In this document: piece after piece, positions 28,542-38,686 of the stretch
Layout: the number at the start of each line of letters is the position of its first letter
How positions within the stretch are numbered: the stretch's first letter is position 1
Assembly: GCF_004843545.1 (NCBI RefSeq)
Contig: NZ_CP039457.1
Coordinates: 1,330,501 to 1,394,500, forward strand
Direction of reading: 5' to 3'
DNA length: 64,000 bases
DNA from: Streptococcus pasteurianus
Lineage (GTDB): Bacteria; Bacillota; Bacilli; Lactobacillales; Streptococcaceae
Translations under genes and position numbers: made by a program
Notes under the pieces: generated by a model
Seen by the model: the letters and a program-made list of their open reading frames with translations, nothing else
Databases searched by the model: none
Told to the model about the DNA's origin: nothing

Positions 28542-30533
28542 CTAATCCAAGGCTTTCAATTCTAATACCATATCACGCAATTGGGCAGCAAGTTCAAAAT
28601 CGAGCATTTCTGCTGCTTCTTGCATTTGTTTTTGAAGTTTCTTAATGGTCTCTTGACGTTCTGCTTTCGTCATAGCATTGTAGTCTGGAATATCTTCTGT
28701 GACATCTGTATCAGAACTTTTCGAAATGGCAATCAAATCGCGAATATCTTTTTTGATTGTTTGCGGAATAATACCATGTTCTTCATTGTAACGCATTTGA
28801 ATTTCACGACGACGCGCAGTTTCGTCCATGGCTTTTTGCATGGATTCTGTAATCTTATCAGCATACATGATAACATGCCCCTCGCTGTTTCGCGCTGCAC
28901 GCCCAATCGTTTGAATAAGACCACGTTCATTGCGCAAGAATCCTTCCTTGTCCGCATCAAGAATGGCAACCAAACTTACTTCTGGGACGTCAATTCCTTC
29001 ACGAAGCAAATTAATCCCAATCAAGACATCAAAAACACCTAGACGCAAATCACGAATAATCTCCGTACGTTCCAACGTTTTAATATCTGAATGCATATAC
29101 TTGACTTTGACACCCATTTCTTTGAGGTAATCGGTCAAATCTTCTGCCATTTTCTTAGTTAATGTTGTAATGAAAGTGCGTTCGCCTTTTTCAGCACGTC
29201 TATTGATTTCACCGAGCAAATCATCCATTTGTCCCATGGTTGGACGCACTTCCACTTCAGGGTCAAGTAAACCAGTTGGACGAATGATTTGTTCAACAAC
29301 AGTATCAGTTTGTTCCAGCTCGTAATCCCCTGGGGTGGCTGACACGTAAACAATTTGGTGAACATGACTTTCAAATTCTTCACGGCGCAAGGGACGATTA
29401 TCAAGCGCACTTGGTAAACGAAAACCATAATTAACCAGCATTTCCTTACGCGAACGGTCTCCGTTATACATTCCTTTGATTTGACCCATGGTCATGTGAC
29501 TTTCATCAACCATAATAAGGAAATCTTCTGGAAAGAAATCAAGTAAGGTAAACGGTGGCTCCCCTTCTGAACGACCGTCCATATGACGCGAATAATTTTC
29601 GACACCATTTGTATAGCCCATTTCACGAAGCATTTCAACATCGTATTCTGTTCTTTGGCGAATACGCTGCGCTTCTATCAACTTTCCTTCTGCCTCAAAC
29701 TGCTTGACCTGCTCTTCCATTTCTTCCAAAATGTTGTGAATGGCGTGCTCCATATGTTCCTCATTGGTCATGAAGTGTGTAGCAGGGAAAATCGCTAAAT
29801 GTTCCACCTCACCAAGAACTTTACCTGTCAAACTTTCGATTTCTCGAATACGGTCAATTTCGTCACCAAAAAATTCCACACGAAAAGCATGCTCATCACG
29901 ACTGGCTGGGAAAATTTCGACAACGTCGCCACGCACACGAAAACGGCCACGTTGAAAATCAATGTCATTTCGTTCAAATTGAATGTCAACCAAATCGTTT
30001 AACAATTGGTCACGTGATATTTCTTGCCCAGGTCGCAAACTAACCACACTATCAGCATATTCTTTTGGTGACCCCAAACCATAGATACACGATACCGACG
30101 CTACTACGATAACGTCATTACGTTCTAGTAGGGCTGATGTTGCTGAATGGCGTAATTTATCGATTTCATCATTTACCGAGCTATCTTTTTCAATATAAGT
30201 ATCGCTAGAAGGCACATAAGCTTCTGGTTGATAGTAATCATAATAAGACACAAAATATTCAACAGCATTGTCTGGGAAAAATTCTTTAAATTCCCCATAA
30301 AGTTGCCCAGCCAAAGTTTTATTATGAGCAATGACCAACGTTGGTTTGTTGACCTTAGCAATAACTTGACTCATCGTATAAGTCTTACCAGTTCCTGTTG
30401 CTCCAAGAAGAATTTGAGCTTTTTCCCCACCTTCAATATTATCCACCAAAGCCTCAATAGCTTCTGGTTGGTCTCCAGACGGTTGGTATTTTGATACTAA
30501 TTTAAATTGATTGTTCTCTACTCTATCTATCAT
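28542..30533 (-). CDS. uvrB: Excinuclease ABC subunit B
   Basis: 663 aa from the ATG giving [20 protein letters not shown]; a TTG four codons upstream is open, but GAGG is correctly spaced for the ATG. Walker [10 protein letters not shown] (~44-52), the beta-hairpin [12 protein letters not shown] (~97-108), DESHMTM, helicase motifs V-VI ([22 protein letters not shown]), and the C-terminal UVR domain that binds UvrC ([16 protein letters not shown]). Damage verification in nucleotide excision repair. Divergent from the glutamine transporter, as in other streptococci. Confidence 0.96.
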   Translation of the reverse strand: MIDRVENNQFKLVSKYQPSGDQPEAIEALVDNIEGGEKAQILLGATGTGKTYTMSQVIAKVNKPTLVIAHNKTLAGQLYGEFKEFFPDNAVEYFVSYYDYYQPEAYVPSSDTYIEKDSSVNDEIDKLRHSATSALLERNDVIVVASVSCIYGLGSPKEYADSVVSLRPGQEISRDQLLNDLVDIQFERNDIDFQRGRFRVRGDVVEIFPASRDEHAFRVEFFGDEIDRIREIESLTGKVLGEVEHLAIFPATHFMTNEEHMEHAIHNILEEMEEQVKQFEAEGKLIEAQRIRQRTEYDVEMLREMGYTNGVENYSRHMDGRSEGEPPFTLLDFFPEDFLIMVDESHMTMGQIKGMYNGDRSRKEMLVNYGFRLPSALDNRPLRREEFESHVHQIVYVSATPGDYELEQTDTVVEQIIRPTGLLDPEVEVRPTMGQMDDLLGEINRRAEKGERTFITTLTKKMAEDLTDYLKEMGVKVKYMHSDIKTLERTEIIRDLRLGVFDVLIGINLLREGIDVPEVSLVAILDADKEGFLRNERGLIQTIGRAARNSEGHVIMYADKITESMQKAMDETARRREIQMRYNEEHGIIPQTIKKDIRDLIAISKSSDTDVTEDIPDYNAMTKAERQETIKKLQKQMQEAAEMLDFELAAQLRDMVLELKALD

Positions 30534-30663
30534 GATAATCCTCAAAACTGAAATTTGTTACTCTTATTGTAACACAAGTCAGTAAAAAAGGGATTTTTAG
30601 ACTATTATTGCTAAAATCATAGTATTTCATGTAAGATTTTCTAACATCACATGTTTCTTAAAT

Positions 30664-30692
30664 TTGCCTTAATGTCTGAATTTTGGTATAAT
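30664..30692 (+). promoter_or_regulatory. glnPQ-type transporter promoter
   Basis: TTGCCT, 17 bp, TATAAT with TG one base before the -10; AAGGAG follows 21 nt later. Confidence 0.65.
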
Positions 30693-30721
30693 AATACTAT
30701 TCTAACCAAAAGGAGACTAAC

Positions 30722-32941
30722 ATGAAGCACAAATTGAAAGCTCTTATGCTAGCAATATTCTCTGTATTCTTTGTGTTTGGTGTCAAAGCTCAAGCAGACA
30801 CAATTAGCATTGTATCTGATACAGCTTATGCCCCATTCGAATTTAAAGATTCAGACCAAACTTATAAAGGGATTGATGTTGATATCATCAAAGAAGTCGC
30901 TAAACGCGAGGGATGGGACTACGAACAAACTTACCCTGGTTTTGATGCTGCAGTAAACGCTGTTCAAGCGGGACAAGCTGATGCTCTTATGGCAGGAACA
31001 ACCGTTACTGACGCACGTAAGAAAGTCTTTACTTTCTCTGATACCTATTATGATACTTCAATCGTTATCTACACCAAAAGTGGTAACACAGCCATTTCAA
31101 AATATAGCCAATTAAAAGGTAAAACTGTCGGTGTTAAAAATGGTACTGCTGCCCAAACTTGGCTTGACGAACATGCTGATAAATATGACTATACTGTCAA
31201 AACATTTGATACTAGCGATTTGATGAATAACAGCCTTGATTCTGGTTCTATTGATGCAGCGATGGACGACACACCAGTTGTTCAATACGCTATCAATCAA
31301 GGAAAATCATATGAAATCAATATCGATGCAGAATCAATCGGAAGCTTCGCTTTTGCTGTTAAAAAAGGAAGCAGCTACGAATATTTGATTGATGAATTCA
31401 ACGAAGCCCTTGCTGCTATGAAAGAAGACGGTACTTATGACCAAATCATGCAAAAATGGTTAGGTGATTCATATACATCTTCTTCAACAAGCTCATCATC
31501 TAATAGTTCAGCCGCTTCAAGTACCTTAACATTAACTGGAGACGCTTCTGCTAAAGCTACACCCGTTAAAAGTACTTACAAAATCGTCATGGACTCTTCT
31601 TTCGCACCATTTGAATACCAAAATGATTCTGGTGAATATGAAGGTATCGACGTTGAATTGATTAAAGCTATCGCTGAACAACAAGGTTTCAACGTTGAAA
31701 TTTCTAACCCTGGTTTTGATGCTGCGCTTAACGCGGTTCAAGCTGGACAAGCGGATGCGGTCATAGCAGGTATGTCAATCACAGACGCTCGTAAGGAAAT
31801 TTTTGATTTCTCTGATGCTTACTACACTTCAAATATCTTACTTGCTGTAAAATCTGGTAGCAGCGTTAAAAGTTATAGTGATTTAAAAGGCTTAACTGTC
31901 GGAGCTAAAAACGGAACATCATCTTACACATGGTTATCTGAACACGCTGACGAATACGGTTATACCTTGAAAGCTTTTGACGAAGCCTCAACAATGTATG
32001 ACAGCTTGAACTCTGGTTCTATTGATGCCTTAATGGATGATGAAGCCGTTCTCCTCTACGCTATCCAACAAGGACGCGACTTTGAAACACCTATCGCTGG
32101 GGAAAAATCCGGTGAATACGGATTTGCCGTTAGCAAAGGTTCTAACCCAGAATTGATTGAAATGTTCAACAACGGTCTTGCTGCCTTGGTTGAATCTGGC
32201 GAATACGACGAAATCGTCAATAAATACCTTGATACAAGTGATAGTTCAAGCTCAAGTTCATCAACTGTTGATGAAACAACAATCTGGGGACTCCTCAAAA
32301 ATAACTATTCGCAATTACTTGCAGGTTTAGGAAAAACACTTAGCTTAACACTGATTTCATTTGCAATTGCTATGGTTATTGGTATTATCTTTGGTATGAT
32401 GGCTGTTGCGCCAAACAAAGTTCTTCGTACTATTTCAGCTGTCTTTGTTGACATCGTACGTGGTATCCCATTGATGATTGTAGCTGCCTTTATCTTCTGG
32501 GGAATTCCAAACCTTCTCGAATCCATCACTGGCAGACAAAGTCCAATTAACGATTTCGTTGCAGCTACTATTGCGCTTTCGCTTAACGGCGGTGCTTACA
32601 TTGCAGAAATCGTACGTGGTGGTATTGAGGCTGTTCCTCAAGGTCAAATGGAAGCCAGCCGTAGCTTGGGTATTTCATATGGTAAGACAATGCAAAAAAT
32701 CATCTTGCCACAAGCTATTCGCCTAATGCTACCAAACTTCATCAACCAATTCGTTATTTCATTGAAAGATACAACTATCGTATCAGCAATTGGTCTTGTT
32801 GAACTCTTCCAAACTGGTAAAATTATCATTGCTCGTAACTACCAATCTTTCCGTGTGTATGCTATCCTAGCAGTTATCTACCTTGTAATGATTACCCTTT
32901 TGACACGTTTAGCAAAACGTCTAGAAAAGAGGCTTAAATAA
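30722..32941 (+). CDS. glnP: Glutamine-type ABC transporter: two substrate-binding domains fused to permease
   Basis: 739 aa. Signal peptide (~1-25, no lipobox), SBD1 (~27-245), Ser-rich linker (~250-270), SBD2 (~283-508), second Ser linker, then a His/Glu-type permease domain (~520-739) with the EAA loop around [20 protein letters not shown]. The two SBDs are clearly duplicated: each has a GID-VD/E motif, [16 protein letters not shown] and DARK--F-FSD. Tandem SBDs tethered to the permease are the known GlnPQ design of lactic acid bacteria, importing glutamine/glutamate/asparagine. The ATPase gene follows with a TAATG overlap. Confidence 0.92.
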   Translation: MKHKLKALMLAIFSVFFVFGVKAQADTISIVSDTAYAPFEFKDSDQTYKGIDVDIIKEVAKREGWDYEQTYPGFDAAVNAVQAGQADALMAGTTVTDARKKVFTFSDTYYDTSIVIYTKSGNTAISKYSQLKGKTVGVKNGTAAQTWLDEHADKYDYTVKTFDTSDLMNNSLDSGSIDAAMDDTPVVQYAINQGKSYEINIDAESIGSFAFAVKKGSSYEYLIDEFNEALAAMKEDGTYDQIMQKWLGDSYTSSSTSSSSNSSAASSTLTLTGDASAKATPVKSTYKIVMDSSFAPFEYQNDSGEYEGIDVELIKAIAEQQGFNVEISNPGFDAALNAVQAGQADAVIAGMSITDARKEIFDFSDAYYTSNILLAVKSGSSVKSYSDLKGLTVGAKNGTSSYTWLSEHADEYGYTLKAFDEASTMYDSLNSGSIDALMDDEAVLLYAIQQGRDFETPIAGEKSGEYGFAVSKGSNPELIEMFNNGLAALVESGEYDEIVNKYLDTSDSSSSSSSTVDETTIWGLLKNNYSQLLAGLGKTLSLTLISFAIAMVIGIIFGMMAVAPNKVLRTISAVFVDIVRGIPLMIVAAFIFWGIPNLLESITGRQSPINDFVAATIALSLNGGAYIAEIVRGGIEAVPQGQMEASRSLGISYGKTMQKIILPQAIRLMLPNFINQFVISLKDTTIVSAIGLVELFQTGKIIIARNYQSFRVYAILAVIYLVMITLLTRLAKRLEKRLK

Positions 32942-33681
32942 TGGCAGAATTAAAAATTGATGTACAAGATTTGCACAAATCTTATGGAAATAATGAGGTC
33001 TTAAAAGGAATCACAACTCAGTTCCACGAAGGTGATGTTGTTTGTATTATTGGTCCTTCAGGTTCAGGAAAATCAACATTCCTACGTACCCTCAACTTAC
33101 TTGAAACAATCACAAGTGGGAAAGTTATCGTTGATGGTTATGAACTTTCTGACCCAAAAACTGATGTCGATAAAGTTCGTGAGGATATTGGAATGGTATT
33201 CCAACACTTTAACCTTTTCCCACACATGACAGTTCTTGAAAACATTACCTTTGCGCCTATCGAACTAGGTAAGGAAAGCAAAGAAGAGGCAGAAAAACAT
33301 GCCATGGAACTTCTTGACCAAGTCGGCTTAGCTGATAAACGTGACGCAAAACCCGAAAGCTTATCAGGGGGACAAAAACAACGTGTGGCTATCGCTCGCA
33401 GTTTAGCCATGAATCCTGATATCATGCTTTTTGACGAGCCTACTTCTGCACTTGACCCAGAAATGGTCGGAGATGTTCTTAACGTTATGAAAAATCTTGC
33501 AGAACAAGGCATGACAATGTTAATCGTCACTCACGAAATGGGATTTGCTCGTAAAGTTGCCAACCGCGTTATCTTTACTGACGGCGGTGAATTCCTCGAA
33601 GACGGCACACCAGAACAAATCTTCGACAACCCACAACACCCACGCCTAAAGGACTTCCTTGATAAAGTCTTGAATGTGTAA
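32941..33681 (+). CDS. glnQ: Amino-acid ABC transporter ATPase
   Basis: 246 aa. Walker [10 protein letters not shown] (~38-46), Q-loop [11 protein letters not shown], signature [15 protein letters not shown] (~138-152), Walker [13 protein letters not shown] (~160-171), H-loop VTHEM. Polar-amino-acid family (GlnQ/HisP). It energises the fused permease upstream. May also serve the orphan binding lipoproteins at 15028 and 17989, but that is speculation. Confidence 0.94.
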   Translation: MAELKIDVQDLHKSYGNNEVLKGITTQFHEGDVVCIIGPSGSGKSTFLRTLNLLETITSGKVIVDGYELSDPKTDVDKVREDIGMVFQHFNLFPHMTVLENITFAPIELGKESKEEAEKHAMELLDQVGLADKRDAKPESLSGGQKQRVAIARSLAMNPDIMLFDEPTSALDPEMVGDVLNVMKNLAEQGMTMLIVTHEMGFARKVANRVIFTDGGEFLEDGTPEQIFDNPQHPRLKDFLDKVLNV

Positions 33682-33697
33682 CTGAGTAAGAAAACTT

Positions 33698-33942
33698 GAC
33701 AGCTAAAGCTGTTGTTTTCTACGCTAAGTGCTATAACACTTAGCTAACTCACTTATTAGCAAACGAGTAGGTTCAATATTAACCTACTCGTTTTGCGTCA
33801 TAATCTTTTTATATTGGTCGGATGCTAAAGCATCTCGACCTTTTACGTTACCTACTAAATCGTAGGTAACTAGATTTCTCACTAGGTTAAGTTAAAGCTG
33901 TTAAGTTTCTACGCTAGGTATTACAGCACTTAGCTAACACTA
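33698..33942. repeat. Two diverged copies of a ~53-bp element around three hairpins
   Basis: Copy A (33701-33753) and copy B (33890-33942) share AGYTAAAGCTGTT, TTTCTACGCTA and CACTTAGCTAAC in the same order. Between them stand the glnQ terminator, a second stem ending in TTTT (33816-33844) and a 9-bp GTTACCTAC/GTAGGTAAC hairpin (33847-33870). No ORF is supported here. Confidence 0.6.
33761..33796 (+). terminator. glnPQ terminator
   Basis: 13-bp perfect stem AAACGAGTAGGTT / AACCTACTCGTTT, 7-nt loop, followed by TTGCG. Confidence 0.8.
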
Positions 33943-33955
33943 CCTACTATAACCT

Positions 33956-33984
33956 TTGACTTTTATAGCACCTTTTGATAAACT
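33956..33984 (+). promoter_or_regulatory. Promoter of the ABC-F leader transcript
   Basis: TTGACT, 17 bp, TAAACT. Transcription would begin near 33991, ~215 nt before the ABC-F start codon. Confidence 0.7.
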
Positions 33985-34018
33985 AATATCAAATTAACAT
34001 TTAGGAGGAAAAGGAGCA

Positions 34019-34030
34019 ATGAACAACTAA
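34019..34030 (+). CDS. Three-codon leader ORF (Met-Asn-Asn-stop)
   Basis: ATG AAC AAC TAA with a strong ribosome site (AGGAGG 10 nt upstream, then AAGGAG). Its only plausible purpose is to place a ribosome just upstream of the hairpin at 34042. Antibiotic-stalled ribosomes on such mini-ORFs control several ABC-F and erm genes. Confidence 0.6.
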   Translation: MNN

Positions 34031-34041
34031 GAACAGAATTT

Positions 34042-34190
34042 TTGATACTACCATATCAAGTTTTGTTTTTAGTGTGCTCTTTAATAAACTTCCTCAGCTA
34101 ATAGATGGCTATTTTCTGCCTTTATTAGTGCTATTTTGTTTTATTAATAGAAAGCCTCACTCTCTACTTGATTTGGTAGAGAGTTTTTTA
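34042..34190 (+). promoter_or_regulatory. Transcription attenuator with alternative pairings
   Basis: Terminator: ACTCTCTAC (34159-34167) / GTAGAGAGT (34176-34184), 9-bp stem then TTTTTATT, directly before the ABC-F ribosome site. Anti-terminator: CTACCATATCAA (34048-34059) is complementary at 11 of 12 positions to TTGATTTGGTAG (34168-34179), the terminator loop and 3' arm. Protector hairpin: TTGATA (34042-34047) / TATCAA (34054-34059) hides the anti-terminator arm. The states exclude one another. A ribosome stalled on 34019-34030 would cover the 5' arm of the protector hairpin and favour read-through. Confidence 0.75.
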
Positions 34191-34207
34191 TTGAAAGCGA
34201 GGTTCTT

Positions 34208-35710
34208 ATGCTACAAATTAATCATTTAACAATTACACATCTTAAAGACTTAACACAGCTTATTTCTGATTTAAATGTAATCGTCAATTCTGGGGATAAA
34301 TTAGCTATTATTGGCGAAGAGGGTACTGGGAAGTCAACACTTTTAAAGGCTATTTTGTCTCCGCAATTAATGACTAACTACTGTATTCTCGAGGGAAAAA
34401 TTGATAATCATTTTCCCAAAATTGGATATTTACCACAAGCTTTGTCACAAAAACAAGAAAAGATGACAGTTTCAGAATTTCTTTATGATAATTTAGATTA
34501 TGTTAGTTTCGATTTCAATGCTTTTTACCAAATGGCTGCGCGATTAGATTTGGATATTCAATTCTTAGAAAATAGAAATCAGAGTTTGAAAAGTTTATCT
34601 GGTGGAGAAAAATTAAAGTTACAACTTGCTAAACTGGTTGGTGAAACCAATGATTTACTCTTACTAGATGAACCCTCTAGCGACCTTGATGCACAGGCAA
34701 TTAATACTTTACAAGCATTCATTCAATCATCTGACAAAACAATTATTTTTATCTCTCATGATGAAGCTCTGCTAGAAAAAACTGCTACTGCTATTCTACA
34801 CCTTGAGTTAATAAAGCGTCGTCAAGTTGCTCGCGCAAGCTATTTTTCAGAAAGTTACACAGATTATATGACTTATCGTCACAAAGCTTACACCAAACAA
34901 TTGGAACAAGCCAAAAACGACCGCCGTATAAAAGCTAAAAGAGATGCTAAAATACAACGGCTTCATCAGGCGGCAGAATACAATGTGCGAAATACTCATG
35001 ATAGCACTATGGGGAGATTAGCGGCTAAAAAGATGAAAAATGTCTTATCTCTTGAAAAACGGTATGCCAAAGAAGAAGAAGAAAAAATGGTCAATTTTCC
35101 TGAAGAAATGGATAGTATAAAACTATTTTTCGATGATATTATCCCTCTCGATAACAAGAAAAAACTTCTGTCTTGGGACAATCATGATTTATCAACTGGC
35201 CAAAAAGTCAGTTTAACCATTTTAGGTCAAGATAAACTGGTGATTACTGGGCGAAACGGTATCGGAAAAACACGTCTGCTCACACAAATTTACCAAGAGC
35301 TAGATAAAAATCATTTTTCAATCGGTTATATGCCACAAGATTACGATAGTGTTTTTAGCAAAGAAATGACCGCTCTAACATTTTTAACACAGGTATCAGA
35401 CAGCGAAAAAGCTCGAACACTCCTTGCCAGCCTTCAATTTACAAGACAAGAAATCGAACACTCTGTCCTTGAACTTTCAGGTGGGCAAAAAGCAAAACTA
35501 TTCTTAGCACGTATGGTTTTAGCCCAAAATCATATCTTAATTCTTGATGAGCCGACAAGGCATTTTTCACCAACTAGTCAGCCATTAATCAGAGAACTTT
35601 TAAGAAATTTTAACGGCTGTATTATCAGTGTTTCTCACGATAGAAAATTCATTGACGACATTGCTAATCTGCGTTATCAATTAACTGACAAAGAACTTCA
35701 AAAATATTAA
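34208..35710 (+). CDS. ABC-F family ATPase, probable ribosome-protection (antibiotic resistance) type
   Basis: 500 aa, two ABC domains, no membrane segments. Domain 1: GEEGTGKSTLL (~36-46), LSGGEKLKLQLAKL (~138), LLLLDEPSSDLD (~159). A charged linker with many Lys/Arg (~215-300) would reach into the ribosomal E site. Domain 2: GRNGIGKTRLL (~351), LSGGQKAKLFLARM (~424), then LILDEPTRHFSP instead of the usual DEPTNHLD. Vga/Lsa/Msr-type proteins of this family dislodge peptidyl-transferase antibiotics. The attenuator in front strongly supports an antibiotic-inducible gene. Subclass and drug spectrum cannot be decided. Confidence 0.82.
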   Translation: MLQINHLTITHLKDLTQLISDLNVIVNSGDKLAIIGEEGTGKSTLLKAILSPQLMTNYCILEGKIDNHFPKIGYLPQALSQKQEKMTVSEFLYDNLDYVSFDFNAFYQMAARLDLDIQFLENRNQSLKSLSGGEKLKLQLAKLVGETNDLLLLDEPSSDLDAQAINTLQAFIQSSDKTIIFISHDEALLEKTATAILHLELIKRRQVARASYFSESYTDYMTYRHKAYTKQLEQAKNDRRIKAKRDAKIQRLHQAAEYNVRNTHDSTMGRLAAKKMKNVLSLEKRYAKEEEEKMVNFPEEMDSIKLFFDDIIPLDNKKKLLSWDNHDLSTGQKVSLTILGQDKLVITGRNGIGKTRLLTQIYQELDKNHFSIGYMPQDYDSVFSKEMTALTFLTQVSDSEKARTLLASLQFTRQEIEHSVLELSGGQKAKLFLARMVLAQNHILILDEPTRHFSPTSQPLIRELLRNFNGCIISVSHDRKFIDDIANLRYQLTDKELQKY

Positions 35711-35815
35711 AAAAACTGTCCACTGGACAGTTTTTTCACGAGTCTAGAAATTGAAAAGCGAGTTAAGTCCAGTGGACAGTTTTTTCACAAGCTTAGAGAT
35801 TGAAAAACGAGTTTT
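35709..35815 (+). repeat. Tandem 49-bp repeat, each unit carrying a terminator
   Basis: Units at 35718-35766 and 35767-35815 begin GTCCAnTGGACAGTTTTTTC and end with TTGAAAAnCGAGTT. The first forms AAAAAACTGTCC / GGACAGTTTTTT (ABC-F terminator); in the second the GTCC/GGAC arms are closer together. Only a few bases differ between units. Confidence 0.75.
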
Positions 35816-35837
35816 ATGCAGGTAAGTAAGGCGAGTA

Positions 35838-36020
35838 TTATGATTCTTGATCCTTGGCTTCATCTGCTTTTTCTTTAGCTAATTTTTCACGCTCCAAGCG
35901 CAAACGTCGATTTGGATTAAGGGTATTGAAAAGTTCTTCTAGCTTTTCAGCATTCCAAACATCGGCTGCTGATACAAAATTACCATCTTTATCTCGAAAA
36001 GATATCGGTTTATCACCCAT
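35838..36020 (-). CDS. Small hypothetical protein downstream of obgE
   Basis: 60 aa from the ATG with GGAGG 6 nt upstream (an open frame extends 11 codons further without a ribosome site). Begins MGDKPISFRDKDGNFVSAAD, then a highly charged alpha-helical half (~25-60, Lys/Glu/Arg repeats). Not secreted, no membrane segment. I recognise it as the kind of short conserved streptococcal protein without known function; no role is proposed. Confidence 0.7.
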   Translation of the reverse strand: MGDKPISFRDKDGNFVSAADVWNAEKLEELFNTLNPNRRLRLEREKLAKEKADEAKDQES

Positions 36021-36150
36021 AAGAACCTCCAGTAAAATGTAATATAAGCTCAATTGTGAATCATCACAATTCCTATTAATCTTTAAAATTTATAATTCTT
36101 CCAATTTAAGCAAAGCAGCACAGCAATCAAACACGTCGTTGGAACATAAG

Positions 36151-36267
36151 TTACTAGTTCGAAAATGGTTTCGATAATGAACCATTTTCGAACTAGTAAG
36201 ATGCCTAGGCAAGCTCCATATAGAGCTTGCTGTCTTGTCGTTAGATAGCTAAGCTATCAACGACAAG
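36151..36267. repeat. Cluster of three long hairpins downstream of obgE
   Basis: H1: 20-bp perfect stem (36151-36170 / 36180-36199), 9-nt loop. H2: GCAAGCTC / GAGCTTGC (36209-36230). H3: CTTGTCGTT-a-GATAGCT against AGCTATC-AACGACAAG (36234-36267), 16 bp with one bulge. No T-run follows H1, so at least that one is not an ordinary terminator. Confidence 0.8.
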
Positions 36268-36274
36268 TGGCAGG

Positions 36275-37588
36275 TTAATCCACAAATTCGAATTCGAAGT
36301 TTCCGATTCGGACAATGTCTCCGTCTTTAGCTCCGCGTTCACGAAGGGCTTCATCAACCCCCATACCACGCAATTGGCGAGCAAATTTCATAACGGATTC
36401 ATCACGTTCCATATTCGTCATGACAAAGAGTTTTTCAAGTTTTTCACCTGACAATACCCAAGCAGCATCGTCATCACGTGAAATTTCAAATGGACGTTCA
36501 TCTGGAGCAAAGCCATAATAAACTTCTTCGTCAATCATGTCATCATCAGTGTAAAGCAAGAATTCATCTGTCTTAGCAAGTAATTCTGCTGTCGCTTCCA
36601 TTAGATTTTCTAGTCCTTGATGTGCCAAGCTTGAAATTGGGAAAATCATTGGCATCTCTTCAAAATCATCATAATTCGCTGTCAATTTTTCTTTGAAAAT
36701 TTTCAAGTTTTCTTCCGCTTCTGGCATATCCATCTTATTTGCAACAATGATTTGTGGACGTTCCATCAAACGAAGATTATAGGTTTCAAGCTCATTATTA
36801 ATAGAAACATAATCTTCATACGGGTCACGACCTTCACTAGCTGACATATCAATCACGTGTAAGATAACGCGTGTACGCTCAATATGGCGAAGGAATTGTG
36901 TACCTAGTCCAACACCTTGTGAAGCGCCCTCAATCAACCCTGGAAGGTCAGCCATAGCAAAGCTATCACCTGATTTGGTACGAACCATTCCAAGATTAGG
37001 CACGATTGTTGTAAAGTGGTAAGCACCAATTTTAGGTTTAGCAGCTGTCACAACACTCAACAATGTTGATTTACCAACTGATGGGAATCCAACCAAACCA
37101 ACGTCAGCCAAGATTTTTAATTCTAATTGAAGGTTACGTTCCTCACCAGGTTCACCATTTTCAGCGATTTCAGGTGCTGGGTTACGTGGTGTCGCAAAGC
37201 GAATATTACCACGTCCACCACGTCCGCCACGAGCAACAACGAATTCTTGACCATTCTCAACAAGGTCAGTAATCACTTTATTGGTTTCCGCATCACGAAC
37301 AGTTGTCCCTTGTGGGACCCGGACAATAAGGTCCTCCGCACCACGTCCGTGCATTCCCTTTGTCATCCCTTTTTCACCAGATTTGGCTTTAAAAATACGA
37401 TTATAACGGAAGTCCATCAAGGTACGAAGCCCTTCGTCAACTTTAAAGATGACTGAACCACCTTTACCGCCATCACCGCCCCAAGGTCCACCGTTAGGGA
37501 CGTATTTTTCACGACGAAAGGCAACCATTCCGTCACCACCACGACCAGCTTTTACGCTAATTTTGGCAGTATCTAAAAACATACTCAT
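36275..37588 (-). CDS. obgE: Obg family GTPase
   Basis: 437 aa. Glycine-rich Obg fold (residues 1-158, many GRGGDG/GGKGG motifs), G domain with P-loop GFPSVGKST (~166-174), [14 protein letters not shown], then the C-terminal OCT domain (~340-437) typical of Gram-positive Obg. An essential ribosome-associated GTPase for 50S assembly and stress signalling. Followed only by hairpins and the small 60-aa gene. Confidence 0.96.
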   Translation of the reverse strand: MSMFLDTAKISVKAGRGGDGMVAFRREKYVPNGGPWGGDGGKGGSVIFKVDEGLRTLMDFRYNRIFKAKSGEKGMTKGMHGRGAEDLIVRVPQGTTVRDAETNKVITDLVENGQEFVVARGGRGGRGNIRFATPRNPAPEIAENGEPGEERNLQLELKILADVGLVGFPSVGKSTLLSVVTAAKPKIGAYHFTTIVPNLGMVRTKSGDSFAMADLPGLIEGASQGVGLGTQFLRHIERTRVILHVIDMSASEGRDPYEDYVSINNELETYNLRLMERPQIIVANKMDMPEAEENLKIFKEKLTANYDDFEEMPMIFPISSLAHQGLENLMEATAELLAKTDEFLLYTDDDMIDEEVYYGFAPDERPFEISRDDDAAWVLSGEKLEKLFVMTNMERDESVMKFARQLRGMGVDEALRERGAKDGDIVRIGNFEFEFVD

Positions 37589-37648
37589 TATTAATTCCTA
37601 TTCTTTCATTATTGTAAAAATTACTTTAAAGTTTGATGGGTTAAAGCA

Positions 37649-37672
37649 TAAAAAAACGCCTCTTCAGCGTTC
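37649..37672 (-). terminator. Terminator behind the DUF4044 gene
   Basis: AACGC / GCGTT stem with a 7-nt loop, minus strand continuing TTTTTTATG; it abuts the DUF4044 stop codon. Confidence 0.65.
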
Positions 37673-37673
37673 T

Positions 37674-37802
37674 TTAAATAATTGAACCAATTGCAGTCGC
37701 AATAAGACCACCTACGGTTACTAGAACCATTAAGATAACAACTACTAAAGTCAGTTTTTCAAACGCTGTTTTTTTACGTGGTCCGTTTTCACCAAATGCC
37801 AC
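37674..37802 (-). CDS. DUF4044 small membrane protein
   Basis: 42 aa, start GTG with GAGGTG nine bases upstream. MAFGENGPRKKTAFEKL, then one hydrophobic helix (LTLVVVILMVLVTVGGLIAT, ~17-36). This is the typical streptococcal DUF4044 family; function unknown. It lies between the pseudouridine synthase and obgE on the same strand. Confidence 0.85.
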   Translation of the reverse strand: MAFGENGPRKKTAFEKLTLVVVILMVLVTVGGLIATAIGSII

Positions 37803-37883
37803 TTTAATACACCTCGCTCATTGAATTTATTACTATTATCTTAACATGATTGCCCCAAATAATCAAATAACTACTGCAGAAAT

Positions 37884-38612
37884 TTACAATTCAACATCAA
37901 ATTCTTCAAGGCTTGCTAACTCATCATCTGTTAATCGACGCCACTCTCCAAGAGCCAATTGCTTATCCAATTGAAGTGGCCCCATGCTGAGACGTTGAAG
38001 ATCTGTCACTTTTTTGCCACAAGCCTGTACCATGCGTTTGATTTGGTGGAATTTTCCCTCTTTAATGGTAATTTCAACAACACTTGTTCTTTCTGCTTCA
38101 TTTATTTCAAGAATCACCAACTGCGCTGGCTGACAAGTGAAATCTTTCAAGTCAATACCATTGGCAAAAGCTGCCACATCAGTAGTCGTCATCAGACCAG
38201 CAACTTTGGCTCGGTAAGTTTTATCAACATGTTTTTTAGGAGATAGCATGGCATGCGCTAACTTACCGTTATTAGTTAATAGTAAAAGCCCATGCGTATC
38301 AATATCCAAACGCCCAACTGGAAAGGTTTCCTTATCCCAAGCTGTCTTATCGAGTAAATCTAAGACGGTTTTATGATGATTATCCTCCGTTGCTGAAATC
38401 ACACCTTTTGGTTTATTCAACATATAATAAACGTATTTTTCATAAGAAAGAGTCTGCCCCTGACACCTAATCTGATCGGCCTTCTCATCAATCTGTGTTT
38501 TAGGTGATATTTCTACTTTGCCATTAACAAGCACTTGTTTTTTCTTTAGCAGTTGTTTGACTTCCGTCCGCGATCCTATGCCTGCTTCTACCAAAAATTT
38601 ATCTAAACGCAT
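37884..38612 (-). CDS. rsuA: RsuA-family rRNA pseudouridine synthase
   Basis: 242 aa. N-terminal S4 RNA-binding domain (MRLDKFLVEAGIGSRTEVKQ), catalytic GRLDIDTHGLLLLTN (~102-116, Asp nucleophile), and the C-terminal KEGKFHQIKRM motif. RsuA modifies U516 of 16S rRNA; the protein could instead be another small-subunit RsuA paralogue. Single gene, same strand as the next two. Confidence 0.88.
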   Translation of the reverse strand: MRLDKFLVEAGIGSRTEVKQLLKKKQVLVNGKVEISPKTQIDEKADQIRCQGQTLSYEKYVYYMLNKPKGVISATEDNHHKTVLDLLDKTAWDKETFPVGRLDIDTHGLLLLTNNGKLAHAMLSPKKHVDKTYRAKVAGLMTTTDVAAFANGIDLKDFTCQPAQLVILEINEAERTSVVEITIKEGKFHQIKRMVQACGKKVTDLQRLSMGPLQLDKQLALGEWRRLTDDELASLEEFDVEL

Positions 38613-38686
38613 CTTCTTTCCTTTACCTATTCTTACATTTTTTAAACGATTTCCTATCTATTGTATCATTTTTCAAGGCACAAAGA

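Noticed and set aside
29159..30361. Several 60-90 aa ORFs on both strands within uvrB
   Set aside because: Shadows of uvrB in other frames.
30722..32941. Fusion of two binding domains with a permease as a novelty
   Set aside because: Tandem-SBD GlnP is the known organisation in streptococci and lactococci, so it is annotated but not reported as a discovery.
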